From the NCBI GenBank assembly GCA_964645715.1, contig CAZYAO010000001.1, positions 62,001 to 126,000 of the forward strand: 64,000 nt of DNA, read 5' to 3'. Made by a program: the position numbers and the translations under genes. The stretch comes from JAUMBM01 sp964645715 (GTDB taxonomy: Bacteria; Bacteroidota; Bacteroidia; Chitinophagales; Saprospiraceae). Each line of letters begins with the position of its first letter. Within the stretch, counting starts at the first letter, position 1. The notes below the pieces were generated by a model. The model was not told the origin of the DNA, did no database searches, and saw only the letters and a list, made by a program, of their open reading frames with translations. Shown here piece by piece: positions 24,950 through 33,137 of this stretch.

Positions 24950-27025
24950 CTATTTTATTCGCTGTGCAGGTCGATGAACGAGCGTGAAAATGGGTATGTC
25001 AACTTTTAGACTAGCGCCCCAACGGAAGTAAGTTTCACCCAGATCGACCAAATCTGCTTCAAATTTGCGCAGGCGTGGCCCAACTTGCCCACCTATACCC
25101 AGACTGAGCGGTGTACCGGCAATACCAAGCTCGGCAAATAGTCCAGGGGCAAAAATCTGTCCCAAGGTTATCGTAGGCAACACATCAACAGCCCGGTCAT
25201 CAAGGCGAAAAGAGGCTAGTGTTCCTACATCAATCAGCGGAACAAAGAAACCCAGACTCCACGGTTTAGAAAATTGGCTGGCACCGGCTCGCCGTCCGGC
25301 CATCCCCCAGCCCGCATATACTCCTACCGGCGCCGTCAACGCCAGGTTGTTTAGCTTGCCAGTCCTTCGCTCTCCCTCTATCCGCTCATGCCCGCCAAAG
25401 GCGCCCAAATAGGCGTTCAACGAGACATTGAATCGACCATACCGCTTTACAGAATAACTTCCGGGCGGCAAGGCGGCTGCCTCGATGACAGCCTGAACAG
25501 ACTCAGGAGACTCGGCCTCCAGCAAATTGGCCATGAAGGTTCCATATTTGAGGAAATTGGTAAATACCGCGTTGTCCTGCATCGATTCATCACCGCTCAG
25601 GTAGTCAATCAGCATCGCAGCTTGGGTAACAGCCATTGTGTATTGTCTATTGGTAATGCTGGCAGCCAGCTCTCCGGCAGCCGACAACAATGAAACAAGA
25701 CTCAGCGAATCTCTTTCCGGCAGGTTTTTCTCCGTAAGTCCGGGAAATAATGGAAGTTCTCTGACAAGGTAAACCTGACGAAGAAAAGACACAGATGCCG
25801 ACAACAATTGTGTACTGGCATATAGTTGTAACCGCTGCCGCTCCTTGGGCGTCATGGATAGATTTCGAATATCCTGTTGTGTCTCTTCGAAGCTCTTAAT
25901 TTCCGCTTCCAGCGCTTCTGTTTGTTGCTGTACCTTCAGCAGATATGTATAAATGCTGCTGAAGTCAGCCTCCAACTCAGCAACCTCTTCTTGTTCAGCC
26001 AGCGCTGTAAGTGACATCAATAGCGTTTTCGCAACTCCCTCATTGCGGAAAGTGATGGTTTGGTAGACCGGATCACCCTGTATACGCTGGTACAACAGCC
26101 CCAAATATATGCGCATGGTAAGTGGATCCGACAACTTTTCCACCTCTTCTTTCTCCACCCAGTAGCGCTGATTACTTTCATCATAGGTTGTACGCAGGGA
26201 CTGACTCAACAGATCTATGACACGAAGCCCCTGCAACTCATTCTGTAATTTGGGTGCACCAAGCTGCAGCAGGCTGTCGCAATAAGTATTTTGCAACAGG
26301 TCGTGGATGAGTTCAGCCGGGTGCTCCTGCCTTTTGGCTAGTTCAGCATACCGTAAACCCAGCATCAGTGCATATTTGGCAGACAAATACTGATCTTCCA
26401 GCGGTTTTTGGCGCAACCACTCAGGGAGGTTGATTAGCAAATTCGCCAGATCCTTATCAAAGGCGATACGCAGTGTATTCAGGTATACATTGTAGTTGTA
26501 TATCTCATTACCTATGGCAGCCAATACATGACTTGTTTGCGGAAATAGGGTACGAAGGTCATTGCTTTGTTGGATGGCCTCCTGAAGACGCTGAAAAAAA
26601 GCAATGTTCAGCTCCGAGCGCGTGCGTGCAATGAGAAAATCTGTGAGGCCGAAAGCAATGTTGGTTATATTGAGGTTGGCAATCTTGCCAGCTCCTCTTG
26701 CCTTCTGCGCACCAACGCCCAATACATCGTCAAAGCTTTTTTCCTCCCCGCCAACTTCAAAACGCTTAAAAAAAGGATTTTCACTTAAATAGGCAGTTGC
26801 CCTCGCCGCCGTATAAAATTCTTCTTCTAATGAAGGATCAAAATAAGTGATCACAACTCTTCTAAGTCTGGTGTCATCCTCTTCTTGTTTACCTGCAAGT
26901 ACGTACGTTCCTTCTTCCGACGTAGTAAGCCGGCGAAGAAAAATGGCATCTTCAAGCACGTTGTTCTGTGCTACGAGGTAAAAGTTCAATAACAATCCTA
27001 AGAGTGTAATGGCATATTTATTCAT
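24950..27025 (-). CDS. Secreted protein of unknown family, subtilase partner
   Basis: I do not recognise this 691-aa protein. It has a signal peptide (MNKYAITLLGLLLNFYLVAQ). A long, largely alpha-helical region (about residues 25-530) contains a coiled-coil-like stretch near residues 370-400 (VQQQTEALEAEIKSFEETQQDIRNL). A C-terminal region (about 545-691) has alternating hydrophobic strands such as FNVSLNAYLGAFGG, SLGFFVPLIDVG and LSLGIGGQVGPRL, resembling a small membrane barrel. Its start overlaps the stop region of the upstream subtilase gene by 8 nt, so the two are one transcript and probably one system. An envelope location is likely; the function is not inferable. Confidence 0.72.
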   Translation of the reverse strand: MNKYAITLLGLLLNFYLVAQNNVLEDAIFLRRLTTSEEGTYVLAGKQEEDDTRLRRVVITYFDPSLEEEFYTAARATAYLSENPFFKRFEVGGEEKSFDDVLGVGAQKARGAGKIANLNITNIAFGLTDFLIARTRSELNIAFFQRLQEAIQQSNDLRTLFPQTSHVLAAIGNEIYNYNVYLNTLRIAFDKDLANLLINLPEWLRQKPLEDQYLSAKYALMLGLRYAELAKRQEHPAELIHDLLQNTYCDSLLQLGAPKLQNELQGLRVIDLLSQSLRTTYDESNQRYWVEKEEVEKLSDPLTMRIYLGLLYQRIQGDPVYQTITFRNEGVAKTLLMSLTALAEQEEVAELEADFSSIYTYLLKVQQQTEALEAEIKSFEETQQDIRNLSMTPKERQRLQLYASTQLLSASVSFLRQVYLVRELPLFPGLTEKNLPERDSLSLVSLLSAAGELAASITNRQYTMAVTQAAMLIDYLSGDESMQDNAVFTNFLKYGTFMANLLEAESPESVQAVIEAAALPPGSYSVKRYGRFNVSLNAYLGAFGGHERIEGERRTGKLNNLALTAPVGVYAGWGMAGRRAGASQFSKPWSLGFFVPLIDVGTLASFRLDDRAVDVLPTITLGQIFAPGLFAELGIAGTPLSLGIGGQVGPRLRKFEADLVDLGETYFRWGASLKVDIPIFTLVHRPAQRIK

Positions 27026-28088
27026 GCTTGAAGATAGTTAGGTTGGAAACAGAAGATAGTTGCTGAAAAGCAGGCAGCTTATTGGCCAGATTTTTTAAAA
27101 GTACTTCGCTGGATGCCATAGCCTGCACATCTGATGCCCGATACAGCGCAGCCGCAGCAGTAACCAAGGCAGTAGCATAGCTGCTGCCCTGATTGATGTC
27201 CTTATCTGCAATGCCCGCCTGCAAAGAATGATATTTTTCTGTAGCAATAATAAACTTGATTGAGGGATTGAGCGGACTGTTGGCAGGCGGTTTTTTATGA
27301 ACGGCTCCCACGGGGATCACATTCGAATGCTGGGCAGGAAAATTCAGAACAGATGCAGAGCCAAAAAGCTGCCTTTCATCTCCGCCGGCGCCAAACATAA
27401 TGATACCGGCTTCACTTGCTTCTTTCATTAGTCCTTCCAGGGTATATTTGTTACTTGGCGGTAAGCTACAGCTGAAACTCATATTGATGAAATGAACCTG
27501 CTTTTTGCTATGCTCTTTTAACAGCCATTTTAATCCCTTACTGAAATTTCCGGAGGTAAATGTCTTATTGTTGGAAATCTTAACAATTACCAATTCTGCT
27601 TCAGGAGCCAGTCCGACAATGCCTGACGTCTTACCGCTGGAGGCAATCAGTCCGGCAACAAAGGTTCCATGACCAGAGTCGTCTGTATACTCCTTTTCAG
27701 CGCGCACCCGCTCCTCAACAGCGTCGTAGAATTCAATTATCCTGCCTTCCAGGTCCGGATGCAGGATACATCCAGTATCAAAAATAGCGATGACCACCCC
27801 TTTGCCTTTACTGGCAATTACCTGAGGGGGTAGATTTACGATATGCGGATAGGATACTTTCGGTAAGCCTGATGGCAGAATGGATGCCTGCCAAATCTCA
27901 ACAGCGCCTTTCCAATAGAAAAAGCCATTGGCATCACATAGCCACTGGCTGTTACCTTCATGCGAATCTCCGCTGACCTCGTTTACAGCGTCAATGATGA
28001 AGCCAGGGAAAAGTACACCCCGCCTCTCTCCTTTTTTCATACCGGCTTGGGTCCGGATTTCCAGTTCGCGGATGACACGGTACTTCAT
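27018..28088 (-). CDS. Leaderless subtilase (S8) with SH3-like N-terminal domain
   Basis: A 356-aa S8 serine peptidase with no signal peptide or clear prodomain. The triad is visible: Asp104 (AIFDTGC), His140 (DDSGHGTFVAGL) and Ser303 (NQGSSYATALV, a variant of GTSxA). The oxyanion asparagine expected in AAGN is replaced, since the segment reads FGAGGDER. Residues 1-65 look like a bacterial SH3-type domain ending in WLCDANGFFYWKGAVE, a form also found fused to other stand-alone proteases. It is the first gene of the pair with the secreted unknown protein. A regulated intracellular protease is more likely than a digestive one; this is inference. Confidence 0.85.
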   Translation of the reverse strand: MKYRVIRELEIRTQAGMKKGERRGVLFPGFIIDAVNEVSGDSHEGNSQWLCDANGFFYWKGAVEIWQASILPSGLPKVSYPHIVNLPPQVIASKGKGVVIAIFDTGCILHPDLEGRIIEFYDAVEERVRAEKEYTDDSGHGTFVAGLIASSGKTSGIVGLAPEAELVIVKISNNKTFTSGNFSKGLKWLLKEHSKKQVHFINMSFSCSLPPSNKYTLEGLMKEASEAGIIMFGAGGDERQLFGSASVLNFPAQHSNVIPVGAVHKKPPANSPLNPSIKFIIATEKYHSLQAGIADKDINQGSSYATALVTAAAALYRASDVQAMASSEVLLKNLANKLPAFQQLSSVSNLTIFKHE

Positions 28089-28543
28089 AGTTATCGGGTA
28101 AATTAATCGGGTATAATAAACTGTTGGCGTCGAATTTCAAAACGGAGGTAATCGCAATTGCTGTGGTGGCAACTACATATCACAATAATAGGTATAAATA
28201 TTGATTATCAAAACAAAAGACTATTTTTTCGGCTCAAGTGGCGGAAAAATAGTAGGGAAAGAACGGCAGCAATATTTCGCTACAGAGCTGCCGGGAAGTA
28301 ATAAAGCGTGTTTTGATACGAAAATACTAGCGAGATCCCCTAAAGAACCGATGGATAAACCACCGATAAATAAGCGACAGAATAATAATTGTCAGCATAA
28401 CCAGGATAGTTACATTTGTTTTTCGGAAAGGGAAATAATCCCTATCCTCTCTCAATCTACAAGGTCAAAAGAGTTATATAATTAACAGCAGATGTATAAA
28501 AAAGTTGCTGTTTATCTACTATCGATGTACTGATTAGTTTTGA
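28089..28543. other. Gene-poor intergenic stretch with two hairpins
   Basis: This 455-nt region lies between kynU (ending at 28544) and the subtilase gene. A stem at 28221-28252 (CTATTTTT...GGAAAAATAG) is followed on the minus strand by a T-rich run and could end the kynU transcript. A second stem, CGGCAGC/GCTGCCG, lies at 28264-28293. A 94-codon ORF at 28201-28485 starts with TTG, has no family features and is probably not a gene. The subtilase promoter should also be here, but I see no full match. Confidence 0.45.
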
Positions 28544-29845
28544 CTAAGAGGATGTATTTCTGAACCTATGAAACATTTGGGCCAACAGGAATACATCTTC
28601 AAAAGAATTGTACAAGGGTGCGGGAGCCATACGGATAACTCCTCCACCAGCACCAAATAGATTATCTTCGCGCCAGTCACAGAATACACCCTCACGGCTG
28701 AGTTGTTCGTATACACGTCGACCGTTGGACGCAAAATAAATAGACAACTGCGCACCTCGCCTGTGAGGCTCAGCTGGTGTAAGAAGACGAACCTGCTTGT
28801 CTGATTCCAGCCAGTCGCGTAGCAGGAAGTGAAGGTAACCTGTCAACTGTTCGCTTTTTGCCCGAAGGGCAGACATTCCTGCCTCCGCAAATATGTCGAG
28901 ACTAACTTTATGCGCCGCAAAGCTAAAAATCTGTGCGTTGCTTAGCTGCCAACCAGCTGCTCCTTCCATAGGTACGAACCCCTTTCGCATGAGGAAGCGA
29001 TCTTCTTCCTTATATCCCCACCAGCCTGCAAACCGCGGCAATTCGGGCCGATGGGCGTGCCTTTCATGTACAAATACCCCTCCCGGACCTCCCGGACCTG
29101 AATTGAGATACTTGTAGCTGCACCAAACAGCAAAATCTACACCCCAATCGTGTAACTGCAATGGTACATTACCCGCCGCATGCGCTAAATCATAACCAAC
29201 ATAGGCACCCACTGCATGTGCTTTTTCTGCAATGGCTTTAAGGTCAAAATACTGCCCCGTAAAATAATTTACACCTCCCCACATGACCAGTGCCGTCTGT
29301 GGCCCATGCATTTCTATCGCCGCCAAGATATCTTCGTCTCGAAGTATTGCCTCACCGGGACGAGGAGCAACTTCTACGATGGCGTCCTCGGGGGAAAATC
29401 CATGCCAGCGTACCTGACTCTCCACTGCATACTGATCGGAAGGAAAAGCGCCCGCCTCCATGATGATTTTGTACCGCTCTTTCGTTGGCTGGTAGAAGCT
29501 GACCATCAGCAGGTGGAGGTTGGTTGTCAGTGTATTCATGACTACCACTTCTGCCTCTTTTGCACCGGCAATATGTGCTGATTGGGCCTGTAGAAATTTG
29601 TGGTAGTGAAACCAGGGATAATCACCCCTAAAATGTCCCTCGACGGCATAAGTAGCCCATTGTTCCAGTGCCTGATCGAGCATTTCCCTCACTCCTTTCG
29701 GTTGTAATCCCAGACTATTACCACAAAAATAAAGGCTTCTGCCCGATGGGTGGTCTGGAAAAAGAAAGGCGTTGCGATAATTACGCACAGGGTCTGCCAT
29801 GTCAGCTTCTCTGGCAAAGTCGAGATCAGGGCGAAAATCCATCAT
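28544..29845 (-). CDS. kynU: Kynureninase
   Basis: A 433-aa PLP enzyme that cleaves kynurenine or 3-hydroxykynurenine to (hydroxy)anthranilate and alanine. It shows SLYFCGNSLGLQPKG, the PLP-binding ALVMWGGVNYFTGQ and YDLAHAAGN segments, and the Schiff-base lysine in CSYKYLNSGPGGPGG. The N-terminal Met pair at 29845/29842 is chosen because the ORF upstream of it shows no family similarity and runs into the MGMT gene. Other kynurenine-pathway genes are not adjacent. A RidA-type gene at 53192 resembles the aminomuconate-deaminase group of the same pathway. Confidence 0.93.
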   Translation of the reverse strand: MMDFRPDLDFAREADMADPVRNYRNAFLFPDHPSGRSLYFCGNSLGLQPKGVREMLDQALEQWATYAVEGHFRGDYPWFHYHKFLQAQSAHIAGAKEAEVVVMNTLTTNLHLLMVSFYQPTKERYKIIMEAGAFPSDQYAVESQVRWHGFSPEDAIVEVAPRPGEAILRDEDILAAIEMHGPQTALVMWGGVNYFTGQYFDLKAIAEKAHAVGAYVGYDLAHAAGNVPLQLHDWGVDFAVWCSYKYLNSGPGGPGGVFVHERHAHRPELPRFAGWWGYKEEDRFLMRKGFVPMEGAAGWQLSNAQIFSFAAHKVSLDIFAEAGMSALRAKSEQLTGYLHFLLRDWLESDKQVRLLTPAEPHRRGAQLSIYFASNGRRVYEQLSREGVFCDWREDNLFGAGGGVIRMAPAPLYNSFEDVFLLAQMFHRFRNTSS

Positions 29846-29951
29846 ACGATCTGGTTTTATTGCGGAGCAAAGTTGCAGATATTGACTGACAATAGAAAAT
29901 GATAAATGCCAGCCTGGCGTGCTTGGGGACGTTATTTTGAAGCTGACTAGG

Positions 29952-30437
29952 CTAGAATAATTCACCCTGTGCGGAAAAAGCCATCGGATTCTCTAATGCC
30001 AACAGCTTCCGCTTAAAATCAAGTCCGTAAAAATATCCGTGCAATTCTCCGTTACTGGCAATAACACGATGGCAGGGGACAATGATGGCGATTGGATTAT
30101 TGCGATTGGCCTGCCCAACTGCACGTACGGCTTTAGCATCTCCCAGCCGCTCTGCAATCTTCAGATAAGACGTGGTGTGGCCGTAGGGTATTTTTAGTAG
30201 TTCCTTCCATACAGCCTTATAGAATGGTGTAGCCTCTGACCAGTCAAAAGATAAGTCAAATTCCTTTCGCTGTCCTTTAAAATACTCATCGAGCTGTACC
30301 ATGGCGGCCCTGAGCGAATCAGGTATAGGTCCGGCAGGGCAGGGCTGTATATCCAGCCAACGAACTGATCGAAGCCCTAAGGAGCTACCTGTGAGCTCAA
30401 AGCAGCCAAGGGGCGACAGATAATGGGCTGTATCCAT
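29952..30437 (-). CDS. ogt: Methylated-DNA-protein-cysteine methyltransferase
   Basis: A 161-aa suicide DNA-repair protein that removes the methyl group from O6-methylguanine. The acceptor Cys122 is in IIVPCHRV. The winged-helix segment YGHTTSYLKIAERLG and the RAVGQANRNNPIAI asparagine hinge are intact. It resembles Ogt-type proteins without an AdaA domain. It is 106 nt upstream of kynU, likely by chance, and a terminator at 30500-30546 separates it from the acyltransferase gene. Confidence 0.93.
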   Translation of the reverse strand: MDTAHYLSPLGCFELTGSSLGLRSVRWLDIQPCPAGPIPDSLRAAMVQLDEYFKGQRKEFDLSFDWSEATPFYKAVWKELLKIPYGHTTSYLKIAERLGDAKAVRAVGQANRNNPIAIIVPCHRVIASNGELHGYFYGLDFKRKLLALENPMAFSAQGELF

Positions 30438-30499
30438 AATTAAACAGATTATTCAGTACCTGAAATTTACACTAGCCCCCAGCCAACAACAGCTATGTC

Positions 30500-30546
30500 T
30501 ATGGTAAACAAACACCCCTGCCTTAAGGCAGGGGCGTGCTTGTTTG
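30500..30546 (-). terminator. Terminator of the PLP acyltransferase gene
   Basis: CCCCTGCCTTAAGGCAGGGG (30515-30534) is a perfect 20-nt palindrome, flanked by outer arms AAACAA/TTGTTT. On the minus strand it is followed by TGTTTGTTTA. It lies between the acyltransferase stop and the MGMT start. Confidence 0.75.
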
Positions 30547-30606
30547 ATATAGTTTTTGTACACTTCTTCAGCGAGCTGCTATTGCACAGCACTGGTATGT
30601 ATGGGG

Positions 30607-31854
30607 CTAGTCAGCAACCATCATAGCACCTTCTTCGCGATAGACGCCGCTCTCCAATCTGGCTTTGATGCTCCTGAATGCCGTCAGCGTTTCTTCAATA
30701 TCCTCTCTCGTATGAACTGCTGTAGGAATAAGCCTTAGCAGTATCACACCTTTAGGAACGACAGGATAAACAACAATAGAACAGAAGATACCGTAATTTT
30801 CCCGCAAATCCCGAACCAATGCAACAGCTTCACCAACCGTGCCCTTCATATAGACAGGCGTTACACACGCACCGGTATTGCCAATATCAAAGCCCGCTTC
30901 CAGTAATCCGTCCTGAAGCAGTTTTACATTATCCCAAAGCTTTTGGCGCAGCTCGGGATGATTGCGCAATAACTCCAGTCGCTTCAATCCGCCAATGACC
31001 ATTGGCAGCGGGAGAGATTTAGCAAAAATCTGAGAGCGCGTATTGTAGCGAAGGTAATCGATGATATCCTTATCACCGGCAACGAAAGCGCCAATACCTG
31101 CCATAGACTTAGCAAATGTGCTGAAGTATAAGTCTACTTCATCCATGCATCCCTGATCTTCTGCAGCACCACGTCCATTGGGACCCAATACACCGAAACC
31201 GTGTGCATCATCGATAATCAGCCGGAAGTCATAATCTTTACGGCAGGCCACAATCTCCTTGATAATTCCTTGCTCACCGCGCATACCGAACACACCTTCC
31301 GTCACGACCAGAATGCCGCCACCTGTTTTCTCCGTTTCACGGACAGCTTTGTCCATCTGCTTGCGAAAGCTCTCAATATCGTTGTGCTCAAAAGCAAAAC
31401 GAGGACCTACGTGCATGCGTATGGCATCATAGATACACGCATGATTGTCCTTGTCATAGACAACAGCGTCATGGCGACTGAGTAGTGCATCTATAACAGA
31501 GAGAATACCCTGATACCCGTAGTTGAGCAGCATGCAATCCTCCTTGCCCACAAAATCTGCTAGCTCTCTGTCGAGTTGCTCGTGGTACTTAGTCTCGCCA
31601 GACATCATGCGTGCTCCCATGGGGTATGCCATCCCAAACTCTGCAGCCGCAGCAGCATCAGCCTCACGCACCTCAGGGTGATTGGCAAGTCCCAGATAAT
31701 TATTGAGACTCCACACCAATACGTCTTTACCCTGAAATTTCATCCGGGGACCTATTTCTCCTTCCAGCTTGGGGAATGTATAGTAACCATGCGCCATGTG
31801 TGAGTACTTGCCCAATGGCCCACGGTTATTTCTCAGTTTAGCAAATAAATCCAT
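30607..31854 (-). CDS. Alpha-oxoamine synthase, cysteate/serine acyltransferase-like
   Basis: A 415-aa PLP enzyme of the 2-amino-3-ketobutyrate CoA ligase / serine palmitoyltransferase family. It condenses an acyl-CoA or acyl-ACP with an amino acid and releases CO2. Seen: NNYLGLANHPEV, the PLP-stacking HACIYDAIRMHV, DDAHGFGVLG and the Schiff-base lysine in TFAKSMAGIGAFV. The opening KLRNNRGPLGKYSHMAHGYYTFPKLEGEIGP closely follows the Bacteroidota subgroup that includes the Flavobacterium johnsoniae cysteate acyltransferase (capnine/sulfonolipid synthesis). KBL or true serine palmitoyltransferase are alternatives. TATCTTTG at 31876-31883 may be its -7 box. Confidence 0.85.
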   Translation of the reverse strand: MDLFAKLRNNRGPLGKYSHMAHGYYTFPKLEGEIGPRMKFQGKDVLVWSLNNYLGLANHPEVREADAAAAAEFGMAYPMGARMMSGETKYHEQLDRELADFVGKEDCMLLNYGYQGILSVIDALLSRHDAVVYDKDNHACIYDAIRMHVGPRFAFEHNDIESFRKQMDKAVRETEKTGGGILVVTEGVFGMRGEQGIIKEIVACRKDYDFRLIIDDAHGFGVLGPNGRGAAEDQGCMDEVDLYFSTFAKSMAGIGAFVAGDKDIIDYLRYNTRSQIFAKSLPLPMVIGGLKRLELLRNHPELRQKLWDNVKLLQDGLLEAGFDIGNTGACVTPVYMKGTVGEAVALVRDLRENYGIFCSIVVYPVVPKGVILLRLIPTAVHTREDIEETLTAFRSIKARLESGVYREEGAMMVAD

Positions 31855-31875
31855 AATTGGCAGTATTTAACCCCA

Positions 31876-31883
31876 CAAAGATA
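31876..31883 (-). promoter_or_regulatory. -7 element (TATCTTTG) upstream of the acyltransferase
   Basis: TATCTTTG on the minus strand, 22 nt before the ATG, matches TANNTTTG. No TTG is found 19-21 nt upstream, so the -33 element is weak. Confidence 0.45.
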
Positions 31884-31911
31884 AACATTAATCAAATCCA
31901 CTGCTTGAAAA

Positions 31912-33021
31912 TCATTCGTCTTGTGCCTCGAGTTGTACGGGGCCTTCGCCTACTGCATCGGGCAGATATTGCCCATCGGTACAGTAAGGCAATAGGACTT
32001 CTTCAATAAAAGGTTGTATGGCATAGGCTATTTCTGCCGGATAAAGCAGATGGAGGTTGGGACCTGCATCAAGACTAAAATAGAGCGGGTGGCCACTTTC
32101 TTTACGGAATACCTGTATTTCACGGATGGCAGCAAGGGTATTTGCCTCCAACAACAAGTAAGGTGGTGTTGATGTCATCATGAGCGCATGCAGGGTCAAA
32201 GCTTCCGCCTCGGCTATCTCGCCGAAAGTGGTTATATCGCCCTGACGCATAGATTCCAATAAGTGATGCATACGCCTGCGTGCCTGCTCGTATCTGTTCG
32301 CCGCATAAATATTTCCTTCCATAAGACCGTGTCCGGCTCTGCTACTCACACTTTTTTCAGCTTTGCTGATGAATAGTATGTCATCGTGAAAGCTATGAAA
32401 GACTGGATGCATCTCATGGCCAAAAGGAACTGCAAAATAATCACTAGTATTCTGTAAATCAGTCATTTGTCCCCATATTGCAGCTTGTCCGTAGACAGAA
32501 CGACAGGCACTTCCAGAGCCAAGACGTGCTATGAAAGATGCCTTTTGGTGAAAAGCATCATCTTCCTGAAGACTAGCGAACAGTTCATCCTCCAAAGAGC
32601 AGAGGCATAGAGCCAGGGCACTCATTGCAGATGCTGAAGATGCAATACCAGCAGAATGAGGAAAGGTATTGGCAGTATCAATACGCAGACTAAGTTGTTC
32701 TAAAAAAGGGAAGATAGGTAGCAGACTGCCGAGGAAGTGATTTACCTTAGCAGCAAAGTCCTCTCTTGGTTTACCATTAAACAGGAACTCTAAGTCTATG
32801 CCTTTTACATCAGGAGACGTTTTGGGTTCATAGTAAAGCGTTGTATCTGTGCTGGCAGCATCCAAAGTGAGACTAATACTAGGGTTTCTGGGCAGTTGCT
32901 GCCCGTGTTTCCCCCAGTACTTGATTATAGCCAGATTAGACGGGCTACTCCACCTGATGGCGCCGGGTGCTACTGTGGCCGGATTGGAGAGTAACTGTTG
33001 GGGGTTGTCATAAGTAATCAT
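31912..33021 (-). CDS. mvaD: Diphosphomevalonate decarboxylase
   Basis: A 369-aa GHMP-family enzyme that turns mevalonate diphosphate into isopentenyl diphosphate with ATP. The conserved APSNLAIIKYWGK-type opening (SSPSNLAIIKYWGKHG) and the phosphate loop SAGIASSASAMSALA are clear, with the catalytic-Asp region LEANTLAAI and the YFSLDAGPNLHLLY end. It implies a mevalonate route to isoprenoids, which is widespread in this part of the Bacteroidota. The neighbouring gene makes lipid head-group precursors, but no other mevalonate gene is adjacent. Confidence 0.92.
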   Translation of the reverse strand: MITYDNPQQLLSNPATVAPGAIRWSSPSNLAIIKYWGKHGQQLPRNPSISLTLDAASTDTTLYYEPKTSPDVKGIDLEFLFNGKPREDFAAKVNHFLGSLLPIFPFLEQLSLRIDTANTFPHSAGIASSASAMSALALCLCSLEDELFASLQEDDAFHQKASFIARLGSGSACRSVYGQAAIWGQMTDLQNTSDYFAVPFGHEMHPVFHSFHDDILFISKAEKSVSSRAGHGLMEGNIYAANRYEQARRRMHHLLESMRQGDITTFGEIAEAEALTLHALMMTSTPPYLLLEANTLAAIREIQVFRKESGHPLYFSLDAGPNLHLLYPAEIAYAIQPFIEEVLLPYCTDGQYLPDAVGEGPVQLEAQDE

Positions 33022-33055
33022 ACAGGTATAACAATTTATTGGAACGTAAAAATAC

Positions 33056-33101
33056 CAAAAAAAACAGTCGAGCCAGTTGAATGTTTACACTGGCCCGACT
33101 G
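33056..33101 (-). terminator. Terminator after the M1 peptidase gene
   Basis: The minus strand has a 13-nt stem with one mismatch (arms at 33065-33077 and 33089-33101; CAGTCGGGCCAGT...ACTGGCTCGACTG) followed by eight T residues. It lies 37 nt past the stop of the M1 peptidase gene. Confidence 0.82.
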
Positions 33102-33137
33102 AGCTACAACAGAATTTATTTCCACTTTGTCAGCTAA

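Noticed and set aside
28201..28485. 94-codon rightward ORF between kynU and the subtilase gene
   Set aside because: It starts at TTG, shows no motif or compositional sign of coding, and overlaps two hairpins. Treated as chance.
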